A stretch of 50,599 nucleotides of DNA from positions 1 through 50,599 of the forward strand of contig JAGOEH010000003.1 in assembly GCA_017997825.1 (NCBI GenBank), given 5' to 3'. The notes below the pieces were generated by a model that saw nothing but the letters and a program-made list of their open reading frames with translations, did not search any database and had not been told where the DNA came from. Positions 49,772 through 50,599 of the stretch are shown here, piece after piece. Source of the stretch: Candidatus Delongbacteria bacterium. Its GTDB lineage: Bacteria > JAGOEH01. Made by a program: the position numbers and the translations under genes. Numbering within the stretch: position 1 is the first letter of the stretch; each line of letters opens with the position of its first letter.

Positions 49772-50599
49772 TTATCCGGTTTCTGTTCCGGTTGGCCCAA
49801 AGGATAAACCTTCAGTTCGCAGAATATATCCGATATAAAGAAGGGTATTGAAGCTGTATGATAGCGAGGTGGCCGCAGCTATACCCTCAATCGAAGCCGA
49901 AAAGAAACGGTGGATGATCCAGTATAGAGCAAAACTGGTGATCAGAGTCAGTGAATCGAATCCAACCGCCAAGCTGCGCTTTTTTTTTAGCATGAGATAG
50001 CCGAATAGGATCTCTCGAATACCATAAAGGAGTAATCCCGGGAGTAGATAAAAAAGCGCGGTTATACCCGGTTCATAGTGTGGAAAAAATTGATGGATAA
50101 AACCCGGTGTGATCTGATAGACAATCAGCCCCAAAATGATGGCAGTAATGCTATAGATCAGAATCTGACGGCACATTTCGGCATGGATCGAACGGGAATT
50201 GGTGCGGAGAGAACCCCAATCCGTCAGATTTACGCGCTGCAGCACTCGCGGCAACATCAAAAATAGACTCCCGGATATGAAACATAGATAATAATACCCA
50301 CAGGCTAACGGGGTATAGAAAATCCCAAGAATCAGGCGATCCAGGGTAAGAATCAGCGAAGAAATCCAGCCGGACAGGGTCATGGGAAATCCGGTTTTCA
50401 GCAGATAGATCCATTTGATGTGAGAAAACCGAAGTCGGAATCGCAACCGGGAATAAGCACCGATCAAACCGATACATAAAGAGGTTGAGTAACCCAGACA
50501 AAAGCCGATCCGTCCTCCAAGAGACGTTCCTGTCAGCACGAGAATCAATTGAATCAGGCTGGTCCACCCCAGCCATAGACTGTAGGCACGGTAATGATT
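49772..50599 (-). CDS. polysaccharide flippase-like membrane protein, C-terminal part (5' end outside window)
   Basis: The frame is open to the window edge at 50599, so only the last 275 residues are seen. It is polytopic, with many helices (GRIGFCLGYSTSLCIGLIGAY, WISSLILTLDRLILGIFYT, IYSITAIILGLIVYQ, LFYLLPGLLLYGIREILFG). LDRLILG in the second helix and LPGLLLYG resemble the MATE/Wzx oligosaccharide flippase superfamily. It probably moves lipid-linked sugars across the inner membrane. An A9 run (minus strand) encodes LKKKR near the middle. It is the upstream neighbour of alaS, which has its own promoter. Confidence 0.7.
   Translation of the reverse strand, partial: NHYRAYSLWLGWTSLIQLILVLTGTSLGGRIGFCLGYSTSLCIGLIGAYSRLRFRLRFSHIKWIYLLKTGFPMTLSGWISSLILTLDRLILGIFYTPLACGYYYLCFISGSLFLMLPRVLQRVNLTDWGSLRTNSRSIHAEMCRQILIYSITAIILGLIVYQITPGFIHQFFPHYEPGITALFYLLPGLLLYGIREILFGYLMLKKKRSLAVGFDSLTLITSFALYWIIHRFFSASIEGIAAATSLSYSFNTLLYIGYILRTEGLSFGPTGTETG

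Noticed and set aside
1-50599. CRISPR arrays, insertion sequences, prophage, tRNA or rRNA genes
   Set aside because: No regularly spaced repeats, transposase or integrase motifs, att-like duplications or cloverleaf structures were seen by eye; a covariance-model search could still find small RNAs.

Overview
The window is a gene-dense bacterial chromosome segment from a Gram-negative, motile, chemotactic organism. Evidence for a double membrane is an OmpH/Skp chaperone, Lgt with several lipoproteins, and an LpxL/HtrB-like acyltransferase. Evidence for motility and taxis is cheR, cheB, cheV and cheD, motA/motB and two PilZ proteins. The first complete gene is a beta-propeller protein with a C-terminal FlgD-like/type-IX-sorting-like domain (YPNPF motif), and the glycine decarboxylase is split into GcvPA/GcvPB. 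Together these suggest a member or relative of the FCB group (Calditrichota, KSB1 or Marinimicrobia-like candidate phyla). That placement is inference; no rRNA gene is present to confirm it.

Layout. Bases 1-7180 (+): era 3' end, propeller protein, a PilZ plus tandem pseudo-receiver protein, cheR, cheB, gpsA. Bases 7172-9784 (-): K+ channel with RCK domain, a free cyclic-nucleotide-binding protein, a PflA-like radical SAM protein. Bases 9953-12859 (+): transglutaminase-like protein, hutH, cdd. Bases 12856-15751 (-): a two-helix mini-protein behind a consensus promoter, two unrecognised exported proteins, an HD-GYP response regulator. Bases 15752-18235: likely replication origin region, with DnaA boxes, an AT-rich palindrome, dnaA with an inverted repeat around its -10 box, ompH, and a terminator whose core resembles parS. 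Bases 18250-22631 (+): wbqC-like, ruvB, queH, queA, holA. Bases 22626-27185 (-): GT9-like glycosyltransferase, rmlA with a C10 tract, membrane protein, receiver/HisKA protein. Bases 27316-29602 (+): thioredoxin-like, cheV, LpxL-like. Bases 29592-35908 (-): gcvPA-gcvPB-lgt-tsaC-like-pbp1A. Bases 36068-45221 (-): a near-continuous run beginning with a pilin-like gene and a PilM-like gene, then rsmD, coaD, a deacetylase, fapA, motA, motB, pilZ, a TPR protein and a lipoprotein. Bases 45525-47047 (+): a 54-residue ORF, cheD, and an HDOD gene broken by one in-frame TAA. Bases 47044-50599 (-): alaS and the 3' part of a flippase gene.

How the genes work together. Chemotaxis and c-di-GMP signalling parts are scattered over several operons (cheR/cheB with PilZ-REC-REC; cheV; cheD with HDOD; motAB with PilZ; HD-GYP), with no cheA or receptor gene in view. 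Envelope genes form the second theme (lgt, pbp1A, LpxL-like, rmlA, GT9, wbqC, flippase). Chromosome maintenance genes (dnaA, ruvB, holA) lie beside the putative origin. sigma70-type promoters of the form TTGACA-N16/17-TATAAT-like recur in front of most operons. I found no tRNA, rRNA, CRISPR array, insertion sequence or prophage.
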